Source: Tetragonia tetragonoides (lineage: Eukaryota > Streptophyta > Magnoliopsida > Caryophyllales > Aizoaceae). From it: 64,000 nucleotides of DNA. The stretch lies in contig CM076146.1 of the NCBI GenBank assembly GCA_038025085.1, forward strand, positions 24,374,501 to 24,438,500. Reading direction: 5' to 3'. Both the position numbers and the translations under genes were made by a program. The notes under the pieces were generated by a model that was not told the DNA's origin, did not search any database, and was given only the letters and a program-made list of their open reading frames with translations. Of the stretch, positions 20,867 to 34,165 are shown piece after piece (within the stretch, counting starts at the first letter, position 1; each line of letters opens with the position of its first letter).

Positions 20867-23274
20867 TCCTTGTATCTCACAATACGGAACTATGTAACAC
20901 AATGGTACTAATATAGTGCTCATTCCATAATTTACATATTCCGATCAAGTACTGTATAATTATGTACTAGTACTGACTACTGACTGTGTTTATTTATGTG
21001 AAATGGGGTTCATAAAGGGCTAAAATAAGAGAAAGGGAGCGGTATTTCTACAGCTTAAGAGACAGGAAGTACCCAACAGGGTTGAGGACTAACCGAGCTA
21101 CAAGAAGTGGCTACTGGATGGCAACGAGCAATGATATGCAAGTTTACACCAACATCATAACGTTGGTGTTCCTCTTCCTCTCGCTACTGATGACCTGTTG
21201 TACTAACATATAGTACTATCAGTTAATTCCATTTATGACACTTACAACTTACACCAAGTACTAACTAAAGAGCAACCAAAACTGTCCAATAAACATTGTT
21301 CCGTTCATAGGAAAAACTATAGTGTTGAATAAATCTATTGGCTCCATTTTTTTATTCCTCTTGATTCCTGAATAACGCAAATGTTACATGTACAAGAATA
21401 ATATCAATTTCAATAAACAAGAAACCCCAGAATTAATATTTAAAACATAAGATGCGTGCAATCACTTTAATAAGAGCAATGGGTCACTTATAGGATTATA
21501 TAGGGTCACTTATAGAGTACAAGGTCACTAGTTGAATTAATATCTGTTGAACAACAAGAGGGGTTTATCACTATCTTGCATTAGTATTTGTTGAGAATGT
21601 CAATTGTCATACACAACAAAGATTATTTATCCATTGAAGAAGTAATTCAATTACAGAACATATGAAAAACAGAGAGTGCTTAAAATTGTCATCATTATTT
21701 CTCTTAAAATGACCTTGTTTCTCAAACAAGTGACCCTCGAGTTACAATTATCTCATAACAACATTTAGAATAATAATTAGAAGGAAGATAGTAAACAAAC
21801 AATGTATCAACCTTCTACTACCAAATAGTAAACATAACAAGCATAATATGAGAACAAGGGGATCTAGAGTCTTGTACAAAAGCCCTAATAAAAATCCCAA
21901 ACTTCTGGATAAATTGAATAGCTATGAAATAAAACCAAAATTGGCATTAATGGATCAAAGTTACCACAAATCGATGAAAAGCTTATAGATTCTGCCCTCC
22001 AAACACAAACACCAAACCCTAGTTCAACAAATTACACACAAGAATAACAAATCTGACCTGAAATGTTGATTGAATATTTGTTTAGGCTCTCCCAGTTTGA
22101 CTCATCGATGTTCTTCAATCTGGAACTGCCAAGCATAGGCGAATGGCGCAGAAAAAGTGATAGAAGCATATGTCGAGGAGAGAGAAACGTATGGGTAGAA
22201 AGAGGAGAGAGGGGGAAGAAGATTTCTCAATACAGTACGCGTTTGAACGCTCTTTTCTTTTTCTTTTTTTTTTTTTTTGACAAGGCCTTTGAGCCTTTGT
22301 TCATGCACAGGTTGGTTTATTTATGAATCTGCCATTAATGACATGTAGCGAATATGGAGCGTTAGATCAGCGAAATTGGATAGCTAGAATCCCTTCTCAC
22401 CATCTCACCCTAGCATCCCTTATCACCGGATCCCTACTCTATTTATACATGAGAGGGTTAACTTTCGTTTAAAATACAAACTTTATACTTGATAGAGTTA
22501 ATTAATATTTTTTTTGTTAGTCTAAGTAATGATTTATTAATGGTTGATTAAACCTTTTTTTTCCCTCCCACTCTTTCCTCCCTCCATGCCACCGGCCACC
22601 ACTAGCGCATACCACCGCCTACCCCGCCCCGCCCTGCCACCAGTCCACCATCCACCCCACCACCACCGGGGTTGCCTCATGCCGGCGACCACAACGGTAG
22701 CCTCGACGGTCCAACCCTCCCCTCCTCACTCTCTCTCCTACCCCCACCACCCATTCTCTCTCCTACACCCACCCTTGCCACCGCCAGCCCGCACCAACCC
22801 CCACCACCCAGGCCACCGGCGATCTCCCCCACACGGTCGCACCACCGCTAACCCCCACACACACCTGACCTCCTCCCCCCACGCGTCCTCACCGGTAGCC
22901 TCCTCTAACCTCATCGGTTCTCTTTCCTCTCAGCACTTGGCCCCCACTCCCGACCAGGCCATGGCTGGGTTCGCTACCCACCGGCGAACTCATTCGTGGT
23001 CTTACCGGCCGCCCCCACCCTCCCGTCGCCGGAAAAGTAATCGAATTGCAAAAAAAAAATTGAATTAAATGGGAGATGGATTCGTGAGAGAAGTGGAGAG
23101 AGAGGAGAGGAAGAGTGACAGAGTGGAGAGGCAGATTCAGCGCCGGAGGTTGAGGAGAGAGAGTGGTCGGCCGGGAGAGAGTGGTCGCTGGAGAAAATGT
23201 CGGCGGTGGCCATTGGCCGGAGAGCGAGAGCTGGGTTGAGGAAAAAAAAAGAATTTACAAATACTAGTGCGCGG

Positions 23275-25290
23275 ATTGACGAAATTAGCCTTCATTAATT
23301 GACAAAAATAACGACCATGTCCCCGTCTTTTGCATTAATTCCGTCCATGTCACAATTCTCATAAATTTAGGAGTTCTCATTTGATCCTAATTCTATATAT
23401 ATAACTGGGTCCTTCTTCGTGTGGTGCTGACACGTGGGACGCCACATAGGCGAGCCACGTCGTGTGGGCATGACACGTAAGCACAAACTTGCCACGTAGC
23501 ATGACACATCATCCATAATTAATATCTCATCATTAGTTGACTTAATTACATATTTATTAGCATATTTCTAAATTACAAAATAAAATAACTTTAGTAACGT
23601 AAGTCAAAAAATTATAAAATATAACTCCGTTGGATTGGATTTGAAAAATGCTTCAAAACGAGATATATATGCATACACCGTATAAAAGTTGTGTTTTTTC
23701 CGTGTGGTGATGACACGTATGCATCACATAAGAGGAAATAATCGTGTAAAGATGACACTTAGACGCCACATGTGCTCAACTTTGTCACATAATTTTAGTT
23801 GTGCGAAATAAAACGAGCATGTGCTATCAACTTTTAGTGCACATATACCATTAATGCAAAATGAGTTTATTCATTATTTTCAATAGTTAAATTACTTATT
23901 AAAATTAGTGTACATATACTGTTTTTATTATCTATCTAAGCTTAGTCGAACATCATAACAAATGAAGATGGCATAAAAATACCAATTTCAAAATTAGCAT
24001 GCTGCATCCTATGGATAGAAATCTTTACAAAAATAAAATAAAATATATTTTACTAATAATATTAATAATTTCACATCAATATGACATTATATTGTCAACT
24101 AACCAATCTAAACCCTTCATTTTGCAACATCTAACTCAAAACAAACGAGAGAAATTGAAACAAAAATAAAAATTCAAAACGACGCTACGCTTACCCTTTC
24201 TCTCTCCTTTCCCTCCTCTGTCTTCCCTATTTGCCCTGTCAATGGCACCCGCATGCTTTCTCTCTCTTCAATCCTTCCCATTGGCCGTACAGTACAAATA
24301 ATGGCCCCCGGTTTGACGCCGACGACCTGGTTTGGACAATTGAGCCAACAGTAGGAGAGAGAAAGCACGAGTTAATTTCGAGCGATGGCTAGCTACTGGT
24401 GTTGCGATCGAAGTTCATTAGCCGACATGCACAAATTCATTGCTTGTCAAACATAGATTCATGGCTAGCCACCCATTATCGTTCTTGCCAGTGATCGAAG
24501 ATCTTGGGAGGTTCACGGGAAACTGTCGAGGACAACGGTGGCAGGGTTGGTGGCTCGGAGCTGCGGGGAGTAGGAAGGTTTGGCTAGGTGTAGTAGTGGT
24601 GAGTCGTGAGTGTGGGTTGGGTTGAGCCGTTGAGCGGGATAGTAAGGAGAGAGAATTTGGTTAGGTAGCTTGCCACGCAATTCACTTTAGCTAGCGCTGG
24701 ATTCACTTTAGCTAGCACTCAATTCATGGAGTTGAAATTCTGTACAAGTGCAATTTGAATAGTCAAAGCAGCTAGATTCAACATTTTGAAATTCACTTTG
24801 TTTCTCCCTCCCTATCAAATAATATAATGTCAGCAACTAATTAAGTCAACCAAATTAATAATAAAAGTTTACCCTATACAGTGTAAAATGTTAGCCATGT
24901 ACAGTATAAAAGTTCACTCTATACAGTATAAAAAGTTAACCATGTACAATATAAAAAGTTAACCCTGTACAATATAAAAGTTAGCCCTATACAGTATAAA
25001 AGTTAACCCTTTACAGTATAAAATGTTAACCCTATACATTACAAAAGTTAACCCGGTTATGTAAATAAGTTAACCAAAGCTGAGGATGAGTTCTCATGGT
25101 TCTCATATAAATAAGGGTTCTCATGTGAACCCTCCTCTATATTAGGAATTAATGAGAACTCCTATTTTCATGAGAACTATGAGAACTAGGACACAAACAA
25201 AATTAATCCTAAAGACAGGGACAAACTCTTTATTTTCTTCAATTAATAAAGGGTAGCTTCGTAAATTCGCCTGTCAATGAACCCTAACAA
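23275..25290. repeat. Inner inverted repeat pair, about 125 bp arms
   Basis: Left arm about 23275-23400 contains CATTAATTGA, CCCCGTCTTT, GCATTAATT and TAGGAGTTCTCATT. The complement of about 25125-25285 has the same order (TATTAATTGA, CCCTGTCTTT, GGATTAATT, TAGGAGTTCTCATT). It may bound a separate element nested in the larger one. Between the arms is AT-rich DNA, CACGTG-type motifs at about 23430-23510 and the TTAACCC array; no gene. Confidence 0.55.
24845..25080 (+). repeat. Tandem array, about 22-bp unit with GTTAACCCTATACAGTATAA
   Basis: About ten imperfect copies of AAAGTTAACCCTATACAGTA, varying at one or two positions. Confidence 0.85.
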
Positions 25291-25422
25291 TTTAAGTCAT
25301 ATTTTTCTCAATAAACCTCCATTTCTCATCCCCTCTTTCCCTCACCCCTCTCTCCCTCTTCGGCGGTCTGACATCTCCGGTATGCTCTCAGGCGGTCTAT
25401 TTCCGACTGGTCTGCGACGCCC

Positions 25423-25427
<5 letters not shown>

Positions 25428-25487
<60 letters not shown>

Positions 25488-25503
25488 CGGTCACTCGTTG
25501 GTC

Positions 25504-25575
<72 letters not shown>
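25428..25575 (+). repeat. Two (CT)n microsatellites
   Basis: CT/TC runs at about 25429-25482 and 25510-25574 separated by a short unique piece (GGTCACTCGTTGGTCGC). Confidence 0.95.
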
Positions 25576-25577
<2 letters not shown>

Positions 25578-26111
25578 GACATTTTGATAGCCTCCGATCA
25601 CGAGTTAGTGATCGGCGACCATAGATTTGCGGTCTTCGACCACAAACTTGTGGTCTCCGGCCACCCATTCATGCTCGGTGACAAAAAGAAGCATGACCTA
25701 GGGATTTTCGTTTTCCGACAAAGGGAGGGTGAGGGAGTGGCGGGAAAGGCCGCCGCTGAGATCACCTGGCAGATGTGGCCTCCGCCATGGCCTGGGCGGG
25801 GGGTAGGGTAGGTGTTGGTTGTGCGTGAGAGGAGAGAGAAATGAGGGGTTAGGGTTTGTAAAATTAGAGGGAGGGTGGGGTGACGCGTGGGAGGAGGAGA
25901 GAGCGAGGCCGGTGGGTGTCGTTGTGGTCGTCGGCCGGAGGCGAGCCAAACGGTGAGTGGGTGGGTGGCGGCTGTGCGGAGCTGGCGGTGGGTGTGGCTG
26001 GCTGATGGTGGTGTGTGTGGAGGAGAGAGTGTGGGATAGGAAAAATGGTTTAATTCCAATAATTAACTCTATCAAGTTTATTAGTCAACCCTATTATTAA
26101 TGAAAGTTAAC

Positions 26112-26115
<4 letters not shown>

Positions 26116-26151
<36 letters not shown>
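26116..26151 (+). repeat. (TG)n microsatellite
   Basis: An uninterrupted TG run directly outside the right end of the foldback-type element. Confidence 0.95.
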
Positions 26152-27160
<1,009 letters not shown>

Positions 27161-27164
27161 GAGG

Positions 27165-27785
27165 TGGCTCTGGGGGAGGCAACCAGGGCACTCGCCCAGG
27201 GCCCACAGCCAAGAGGGGCCCAATCATGAGGGATTGGTAATAAAAATTACTTGTGTTGATTATGTCCATTACAATGTTCTAGCTCAATTGGTAAAGCGTT
27301 GCTATTGTTTTCTTTACAGTATGTCACGCGTTTGAGTTCTGCTCATCGCACAATCATATTTTTGTTTTTTTTTTTTTTTTGACAAAGGCTTTTGTTGATA
27401 TACTTATGCCACTTGGTGGGACCACTTCTTTTGCTTCATGTAAGTGCTGCATTTAGTTGTTTTTGTTGTCTGTCATTTGATTTATTTAATTTTCTTTTTA
27501 TTTCTGTGCTCACGCAGCAAGGTTTTACACATTATTTTTTCTATCTACTCCCTCCATTTGTTGATTTATACCCAGGAATTTTGTAGTATATTAATTACTA
27601 TATGATTTATAGGAGAAAATTAGATGGAATAAAAAAAAATCCCAATTTTTTTTTAAAAATAGAGGCAATTTGCCCCATATTATACATTCAGAGAATTTTC
27701 ACCTATTTGATGGGGCCCTTATTTGTATTTCGCTCCGAGGCCTTTAAAGTGATTAGAACGGTGCTGCCCATAGTCGTTGTTTTTG
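27165..27785. mobile_element. Possible small transposon with GGGCCC-rich ends
   Basis: The left edge has GGTGGCTCTGGGGGAGGC and CAGGGCCCACAG. The complement of the right edge (about 27785-27710) has GGGCAGCACCGTTC, GGCCTCGGAGCG and AAGGGCCCCAT. Such ends recur in plant genomes in non-autonomous elements. No coding region; low certainty. Confidence 0.3.
27275..27385 (+). mobile_element. Possible tRNA-derived SINE
   Basis: A box-A-like TAGCTCAATTGGTAAAGCG is followed about 45 bp later by a weak box-B-like GCGTTTGAGTTCTGC and then a T-rich tail with a run of T (27366-27380). There is no cloverleaf. Confidence 0.35.
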
Positions 27786-28059
27786 ATGTAAACTACTCGC
27801 CTTTTTTGATAGTGTTTCTTGTAGTGGTTGTAGATAGACGCAGGAATGAAACTCACTAGAAAGCATAGACAGATGGAGGCCACAAGGAAAGTAAGTCACA
27901 TGACACCCAAGCTAGTTAATAATCTTCACAAACAAACATTAACGGATGTACTTGATAAGAACTCAGATGCAATATTGAAACATCAGCTCAAAATTCATAT
28001 AAGCCAACGCATGTAAGGCCAGCTCAGTGCAATATCAGCTCATTGCTTCTTTGATTCAA

Positions 28060-28850
28060 TCTGGTCATAGTCAGCATGCATGTTGGATCTGTGAAGAGTA
28101 TCTTCAGCATTAATAGAATTACTTCAGGACACACAAACCAAAACATGTACTCGATCATATTGAGCAATTTCTCCCTCTGATCATCTTAACTTTACCAGCA
28201 CTACAAGGATCAAGCAAGCAGCAATATCTAACAAAAGCAGTTTGTCAGACTATTCATTTTCATCTCAAGTACTGCTGTAGGATACTTGACACTCTGACGT
28301 ACGCCACTTTGTTAAAGTCTTTTTTTTTTTTTTTTTTTTTGAGTCTGACACTTCGACACACATCTATGATGGACACTTGAAGCCAGTTTCCAAGTAATAT
28401 TGAGAGCACTGAGTGCAGAGTGCAAAATGTTTAGTTCAAGGAAAGGATAGACAATATTTCCACACTAGGGTAGATCTAACGGAATTGAGAAAGACCTGAA
28501 GGAATCTACGACTTCGATCACTACACTGTATCCAACAAGCATTGTGAAGCCACTTCTAAGAAGCATTCTGCAAAGTTCACTAAAAATCTGGACAAAACAA
28601 ATGATGCTTACCGTGAAAGCATTCTCTTGCTTCTGATCTCCTGACATGAGTGCCACATCACCTTCGTATGAACACTGCCAAAGGTTCATCATCTCTAGAC
28701 TTTCGTCCAAGAAGAAATATTGCTTTACAACCCAAGCTGAAAGCACACAGAATAATAGGTCCATTATGCTGCTAACATGCTAAGAATTTTCAAGAAATTT
28801 TGCAGCAAAAATAAGGATGCAGCATGCGACCTCATGCTTACTATAGGTTA
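28060..28850 (-). pseudogene. ALKBH1: ALKBH1 3' fragment, duplicate copy A
   Basis: Minus strand. An exon after a good acceptor (..GTGCTTTCAG) reads LGCKAIFLLGRKSRDDEP, then an out-of-frame GDVALMSG and a degraded ENAFT at about 28739-28603. These are the C-terminal ALKBH1 phrases (family memory: GCKAIFLLGGKS, GDVVLMAGEARECFHG). The upstream piece SKPIVSM ends at about 28850, where homology stops and an RNase H-like fragment begins. The same 0.7-0.8 kb, including non-coding DNA out to about 28060, recurs at 34270-34940, so this is a tandem copy of the gene's 3' part. Not functional. Confidence 0.75.
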
Positions 28851-29147
28851 TACAGGAGCTCTGGATGCGAGAATGGCAGAACTTCTGAGTATAAAACGAG
28901 CACTGGAAACTTGCATCTCACAGAAATGACACTATGTCATCATTGCTTCAGATTGCTTGTTTTTAGTTGAGAAATTGTGTACTTCAAACGATGGTTTGGA
29001 TTATCTGTCTAGTTTTCTTTTCAATTGCAGGCACCTTATGAGCATGATAGTGACAGTGAAGGTTGTGTTTGAATCAAGGGAAGCTAACCAAGCTGCGGAC
29101 GCTTTGGCCAAGGAAGATGGAGCTAGGGTCTTTTCTACATTTTCCCC
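28847..29147 (+). pseudogene. RNase H-like domain fragment from a non-LTR retrotransposon
   Basis: Plus strand reads GYTGALDARMAELLSIKRAL, a stop, then YVIIASDCLFLVEKLC and ESREANQAADALAKEDGA. This is the plant RNase H-like (RVT_3) layout with the catalytic-type Asp in ASDC and AADALAK. A copia element is inserted at 29148. The frame resumes at 34171 for a few codons and stops, so the insertion hit the last codons. Confidence 0.75.
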
Positions 29148-29337
29148 TGTAAACATGTGGAAAACTTTACTTATCACTTATTTACAAATGAATGAGAATA
29201 TATATAGATACAAGGAGAACTCTAGAGATTTCCAATTCCTAGAGTATTCTAGAGAAAGTAATCTACAACTGTACATTATACGAGATATTAGATGATATAC
29301 TAATAAATGATATATATATTAACTATCTATATTAACA
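29148..29337 (-). repeat. 3' LTR of the copia element
   Basis: 190 bp, TGTTAATATAG..ATGTTTACA on the minus strand. Confidence 0.95.
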
Positions 29338-29344
29338 CTCCCCC

Positions 29345-32300
29345 TCAAGTTGGAGCATGTAAATTATGAATGCCCAACTTGCTAATGATCCCATGAAATT
29401 GTGCATGGCCAAGTCCTTTAGTGAAGACATCCGCAAGCTGGTGATGAGAAGAGGCGTATCTTGGGATGATTGTACCAGAACTAAAATACTCCCGGATAAA
29501 ATAACAATCGATTTCAACATGTTTTGTCCGCTCATGAAAAACTGAATTTTGAATGATGTGAAGTGCTGCCTTATTATCACAAAACATGAACATAGGTCCT
29601 CTATGTTGGACGGTAAGCTCACTTAAAAGGGCCTTTAACCAAATAAGTTCTATCGTAGTCAAAGCCATCGAGCGATACTCAGCCTCAGCGGATGATCGAG
29701 AAACAGTGGGTTGTTTATTTGATTTCCAAGAAATAGGTGCATTGCTCAGCTTAACAATGAAACCGGTGATTGACCTTCTAGTCACAGGACACCCACCCCA
29801 ATCTGCATCACAGTAAGCATAGACTTGCAAGTTACTATCGGAAGGAAAGAATATGCCTTGTCCTGGAATGTTTTTAATGTATCGTAAGAGTCCCATGGCA
29901 GTATCAAGATGAGGTTGTCGCGGTGACTGCATAAACTGACTCAAAATTTGTACCGTATATGCTATATCAGGTCAAGTGATTGTGAGATAAATCAAACGAC
30001 CAATCAACCTTCTATATTGACCAGGATCAGACAACAAATCTCCATCCTCCGCATTTAATCTATGTTGTTGTTGGATCGGAACCGCTGCAGGTTTACCACC
30101 TAGAACTCCTGCATCATCAAGAATATCTAGTGCATATTTACGTTGACAAACAAAAATACCTTGTGGAGAACGAGCAACTTCCAAGCCAAGAAAATATCGA
30201 AGTGGACCCAAATCCTTAATAGGAAAACATGTAGACAAGTATTCTTTTAGTTGTTGACAAGCATCTGGACTATTCCCTACAATAATGACATCATCAACAT
30301 AAACAAGCACGGCTATAAAATTTGAACCTTGACGTCGAATGAATAGAGAATGATCAGCACGGGAATGTCTAAAGCCATAATGTAGCAGTGTAGTAGAAAA
30401 TTTTGCAAACCACTGGCGACTTGCTTGCTTCAACCCGTATAAAGACTTACGGAGTAAACAGACTCGGTTGTCACTCTCGGGTAAATAACCATGAGGAGGT
30501 CGCATATATACTTCCTCATGAAGGTCTCCATGGATAAAAGCATTATTAACATCAATTTGTTGTAACACCTAATTCTTGGCTGACGCCACCGCCAAAAGAC
30601 ATCTGACTGTAGTTAACTTAGCAATGGGAGAAAAAGTTTCATTATAATCCACCCCTTCCACCTGCGTACAACCTTGAACCACAACTCTACCTTTATATTT
30701 CATAATGCGACCATCAGGATGATACTTAATAGAATAGACCCACCTTGACCCAATAGTCTTCTTTCCAGTGGGCAAAGGAACAACATCCCAAGTATGATTA
30801 TCTTCTAATGCCCGGAGTTCTTTACTCATAGCATCCCTACATTCTACATGTTGCATTGCCTCCAAATAATTATAGGGTATTCTTTGGGCAGTGATGGCTG
30901 CAAGAAAAGGTCTATAGGCAGGGAAAAATTTAATAGAGGATAAATGACAAGACAATGGGTAAGGTTTACCTGAGGCCACCACATTGGAGGTAGATGTAGA
31001 TGAGGATGTATTCTTATCACCTGGAATATCACAAATAAAATCATTAAGGCGGGCAGGAGGTCTACGTTCACGTTGTGGTCGTGAAGGAATAGGCACCTGA
31101 GTATCCATCTCGGGGCTCAGACCGTTAGATGAGGAAGAAGACGAATGACATGCCACAGTTGGAGCAATTGTGTTATTATTCTCATGAGGAAATGATTGAG
31201 AAGCTACTGACTCACTATTAACAGGAAGTATAAGAGGATCTTCATCCTCCCCCTTAATAAAGGCCTTTCTAGGAGCTAAAGACTCTAGATTAACATGAGA
31301 GTTGGGCAACAAATTGGACGGAAAAGGAAATTTATCCTCAAAGAAAATAACATCTCGAGAAACAAAAATACGACGAGACTCAAGATCATACACTTTATAC
31401 CCTTTCTTACCACTAGGATACCCGACAAACACACAAGGATTAGATGGTGGTGCAAATTTATCTTTGACACATTGTGGATTACGAACATAGCATAAACACC
31501 CAAAAACTCGAAGGTGAGAATATGAAGGATCACGGTCAAATAGAAGTTGGTAAGGGGACTTTCCGTTAAGACGTGGAGTAGGAGTGACATTGATGAGGTA
31601 AGCTGCAGTTAGGATACACTCTCCCCAAAAGGTTATAGGTAAACCTGATTGAAATCGAAGTGCTCTCCCAACTTCTAATAGGTGCCTATGTTTTCGCTCA
31701 ACCACTCCATTTTGTTGTGGGGTTCCTGCAATACTGGTTTGACTAATAATCCCTTTGTCTAGGCAAAATATTTTCAAATCACCTTCAATAATTTCAGGAG
31801 CATTGTCACTGCGGATTTGTTTAATGACATGACCAAATTGGGTACAGGCCATCTTGTAGAAATTTATGAAACATTGGATTATATCAGATTTTCTTTTCAA
31901 TAAATATACCCATGTGGCTCGAGAATAATCATCCACAAGTGTTAAAAATAATTGTGCACCACTGTGAGACGGAGTACGATATGGACCCCAAATATCTAGA
32001 TGGACAAGAGCGAAAGGAACAGTACTTTTATTATCACTCAAAGGAAAATAGTTTTTGACTTGTTTAGCTCGAAAACAGACATCACAAGGACAATTGGCTA
32101 AAGTACGAAAACTTAAATGTGACAAACTGGAAATAAGAGATAAATGACTAACGGAACTATGACCAAGACGTTGGTGCCAAATTTGTGGAGAGTCCTTCAG
32201 CGCAACAGAAGCAGTTTTCAGAGTTGACATTTGTAGGTGATAAAGACCATCTTTCATCACACCCGCTCCAATCAGTGTCCTCGAGCGTAGGTCCTGGATA

Positions 32301-33769
32301 ACACAGAAAGTGGGAAAAAATATTATAGCACAATTATTTTCAGAGGTCAACTTGCTAACAGACATAAGGTTGCAATTAAAATCAGGTAAGTAATAAACAT
32401 TGGACATATTTAATTGTGAGGAAAGAGGAACATGACCACGGGCTTGTGGAATTATGGTACAACCATTAGGTAAAGAAACAAGGGACTTGTTATTTAGAAG
32501 CAATGCATCATGTAAAAGAGATTGATATCCAGTAAAGTGGTCAGATGCTCCGGAGTCTATATTCCAGTTAGAGGGATTTCTAGGGTCAAGTATCGCCTTA
32601 CCAATAAAATTTACTGCATGAACTTGTTGATTAGAACCACCAAGTAGCTGTAAAAACTGCTGATATTGTTCTGGAGTAAGAGAAATACCACCCTGAGAAG
32701 TTGTGATAGATTGATTTGGTATACCAAATGAGTTGCCAGTAGATGCTTGTGAGTCCCCAGTATGTGCAGCTTGTGAGTTTCCAGAAGTAATGGCATTAGC
32801 AGACGCTCGTTCACGACCTCTTCCCTTTCCATTCCGACTTTGAAATCCTGGAGGATAGCCTATAATTTGGTAGCAACTTTCTGTCCAATGGCCAGGACGA
32901 TTACAATGACCACAGTGAGGTCGCCCACGCCCTCGACCCTGGCTACGTGAGTTCTCTGTGTTTGCTTTTGAAAGTGAAGAAGCATTAAATGCGGACACTT
33001 CTGGAGTAGCAGAGCGACTTGCTGAAATTTGTTGTTGCCTTTCTTCTTGAACAGCCAGACCATACACACGGTTAAGTGGTGGAAGAGGGTCCATGGTGAG
33101 GATTTGAGATTTGACAATTTTATATGAATCACCTAAACCCATCAGAAAATCATGGACTTGCTCTTTCTCAATTCTGGAAGCTACCTTTTGAGATAGACCA
33201 CACTTACACCCGGAACAGGTGCACATAGGAACAGGATTGTAAGAGGCAAGTTCTTCCCATATACTCTTCAACTTATTGTAGTAGGCTGAAATAGGAAGAT
33301 CTTGTTGTTGTATAGTAAAAATAGAGCGATGAAGGTCATGAATGACTACCTCGTTTGCTTGACGATAGCGTTCCTCTAACTCACACCAAAGAGCTCGAGC
33401 ATCACGTTGAAAAGTTACTCCAGCACGAACACTTTGAAAGAGGGAATTTTTTAGCCACGCTACAACCATGGCGTTGCATTTGTTCCAAGCATAGAACTCA
33501 GGAGACCCATCTTCAGGTCGTGGAAGCGTCCCATTTATAAATGGTTCCTTATTCTTTGCAATGAGGGCATTGAGAATTTCGTCACGCCAATTTGTATAGT
33601 TGGTTTCTGTAAGTTTGAAATCGATAAGTGGAACGCCCGGACCATCAGATGAAGTTAAATAGTATGGAGTAGTAGGATCCTGGGTGATGGCATAATATTT
33701 TGTAGAAGAATCTGAAGTTTTGGCTTCACCATCTTTGTCACTCATGCTGACAATAGAATCAAAGAACAA
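29345..33769 (-). pseudogene. Copia gag-pol polyprotein, one frame with two nonsense codons
   Basis: One minus-strand frame of about 1475 codons. In order: gag (LTETNYTNWRDEILNALIAK), a zinc knuckle (CGHCNRPGHWTESC), protease (NWNIDSGASDHF), and the integrase pre-domain (WHQRLGHSS). The integrase core has Asp in HLDIWGPY, Asp in IRSDNAPE and Glu in NGVVERKHRH. RT has LYVDDVII-type Asp pair in VYVDDVIIVG, and RNase H has YCDADWGG. Two stops interrupt it: TAG at about 30571-30569 in AKN*VLQQ (Trp expected) and TGA at about 29972 in T*PDIAY (Arg expected). Gag to integrase is open, but RT and RNase H lie beyond the first stop. Everything else looks intact, so decay is recent. Confidence 0.95.
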
Positions 33770-33904
33770 TCAATTGATATGGGATATAGAAAAACAAATC
33801 TATGCTGAGAGGAATACTCAGCACGAGGATAAGGAATTTATAAAGACGGCAGTGACGATAGAGATGACGTGAAAAGAAAAAAAACGTGAGAAAAGTTAGG
33901 GCTT

Positions 33905-33916
33905 GCTCTGATACCA
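33905..33916 (-). other. Copia primer-binding site
   Basis: TGGTATCAGAGC on the minus strand directly inside the 5' LTR; complementary to the 3' end of initiator tRNA-Met (known for copia). Confidence 0.9.
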
Positions 33917-34093
33917 TGTAAACATGTAGAAAACTTTACTTATCACTTATTTACAAATGAATGAGAATATATATAGATACAAGGAGAACTCTAGAGATTT
34001 CCAATTCCTAGAGTATTCTAGAAAAAGTAATCTACAACTGTACATTATACGAGATATTAGATGATATACTAATAAATGATATATATATATAAA

Positions 34094-34163
<70 letters not shown>

Positions 34164-34165
34164 CA
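33917..34165 (-). repeat. 5' LTR of the copia element with (TA)n expansion
   Basis: Matches 29148-29337 but carries an extra run of about 60 bp of TA at 34088-34162. Confidence 0.95.

Larger units (their letters stand above)
19205..21745. repeat. Dispersed AAGTGACC motif array
   Basis: About twenty plus-strand copies of AAGTGACC(CCTC) between 19209 and 20755, then three complementary copies (GGTCACTTATA type, 21482-21530) and two more plus copies (about 21708, 21729). Several form a triple unit: TATAAGTGAC, AAAAGTGAC, then AAGTGACCCCTCAATCTT with a TTRTTAARGTTTA tail, at about 19797-19860, 19903-19962, 20418-20490 and 20625-20700. The DNA between motifs is not repeated. It may be transposase-binding or subterminal repeats, but it is placed internally. 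Confidence 0.75.
22457..26112. mobile_element. Putative foldback-type non-autonomous element, 3.66 kb
   Basis: Left end GTTAACTTTC, 21 bp, then CTTGATAGAGTTAATT (22457-22503). The complement of the right end (26112-26058) gives GTTAACTTTC, about 25 bp, then CTTGATAGAGTTAATT. The left arm is C-rich then purine-rich (22540-23250). The right arm has the mirrored composition (25300-26040). No transposase frame. It starts about 11 bp after the previous element ends. ORFs in the arms are Pro/His/Ser-rich low-complexity frames. Confidence 0.5.
29148..34165 (-). mobile_element. Nearly intact Ty1/copia retrotransposon
   Basis: Minus-strand element of 5.0 kb. The target duplication TCCCC lies at 29143-29147 and 34166-34170. 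The 3' LTR is 29148-29337 and the 5' LTR 33917-34165, both TG..CA and almost identical apart from a few substitutions and a (TA)n expansion in the right one. The primer site TGGTATCAGAGC (33916-33905) matches initiator tRNA-Met. The polypurine tract TTGAGGGGGAG (about 29350-29338) abuts the 3' LTR. Near-identical LTRs mean a recent insertion. Short LTRs and motif wording suggest the Ale/Retrofit lineage (inference). Confidence 0.97.

Noticed and set aside
22544..23068. 174-codon Pro/His/Ser-rich frame
   Set aside because: Low-complexity C-rich arm of a non-autonomous element; no domain, mirrored by a similar frame on the other arm.
25598..26059. Minus-strand Pro/Thr-rich frame
   Set aside because: Same low-complexity composition effect in the right arm; overlaps microsatellite and element end.
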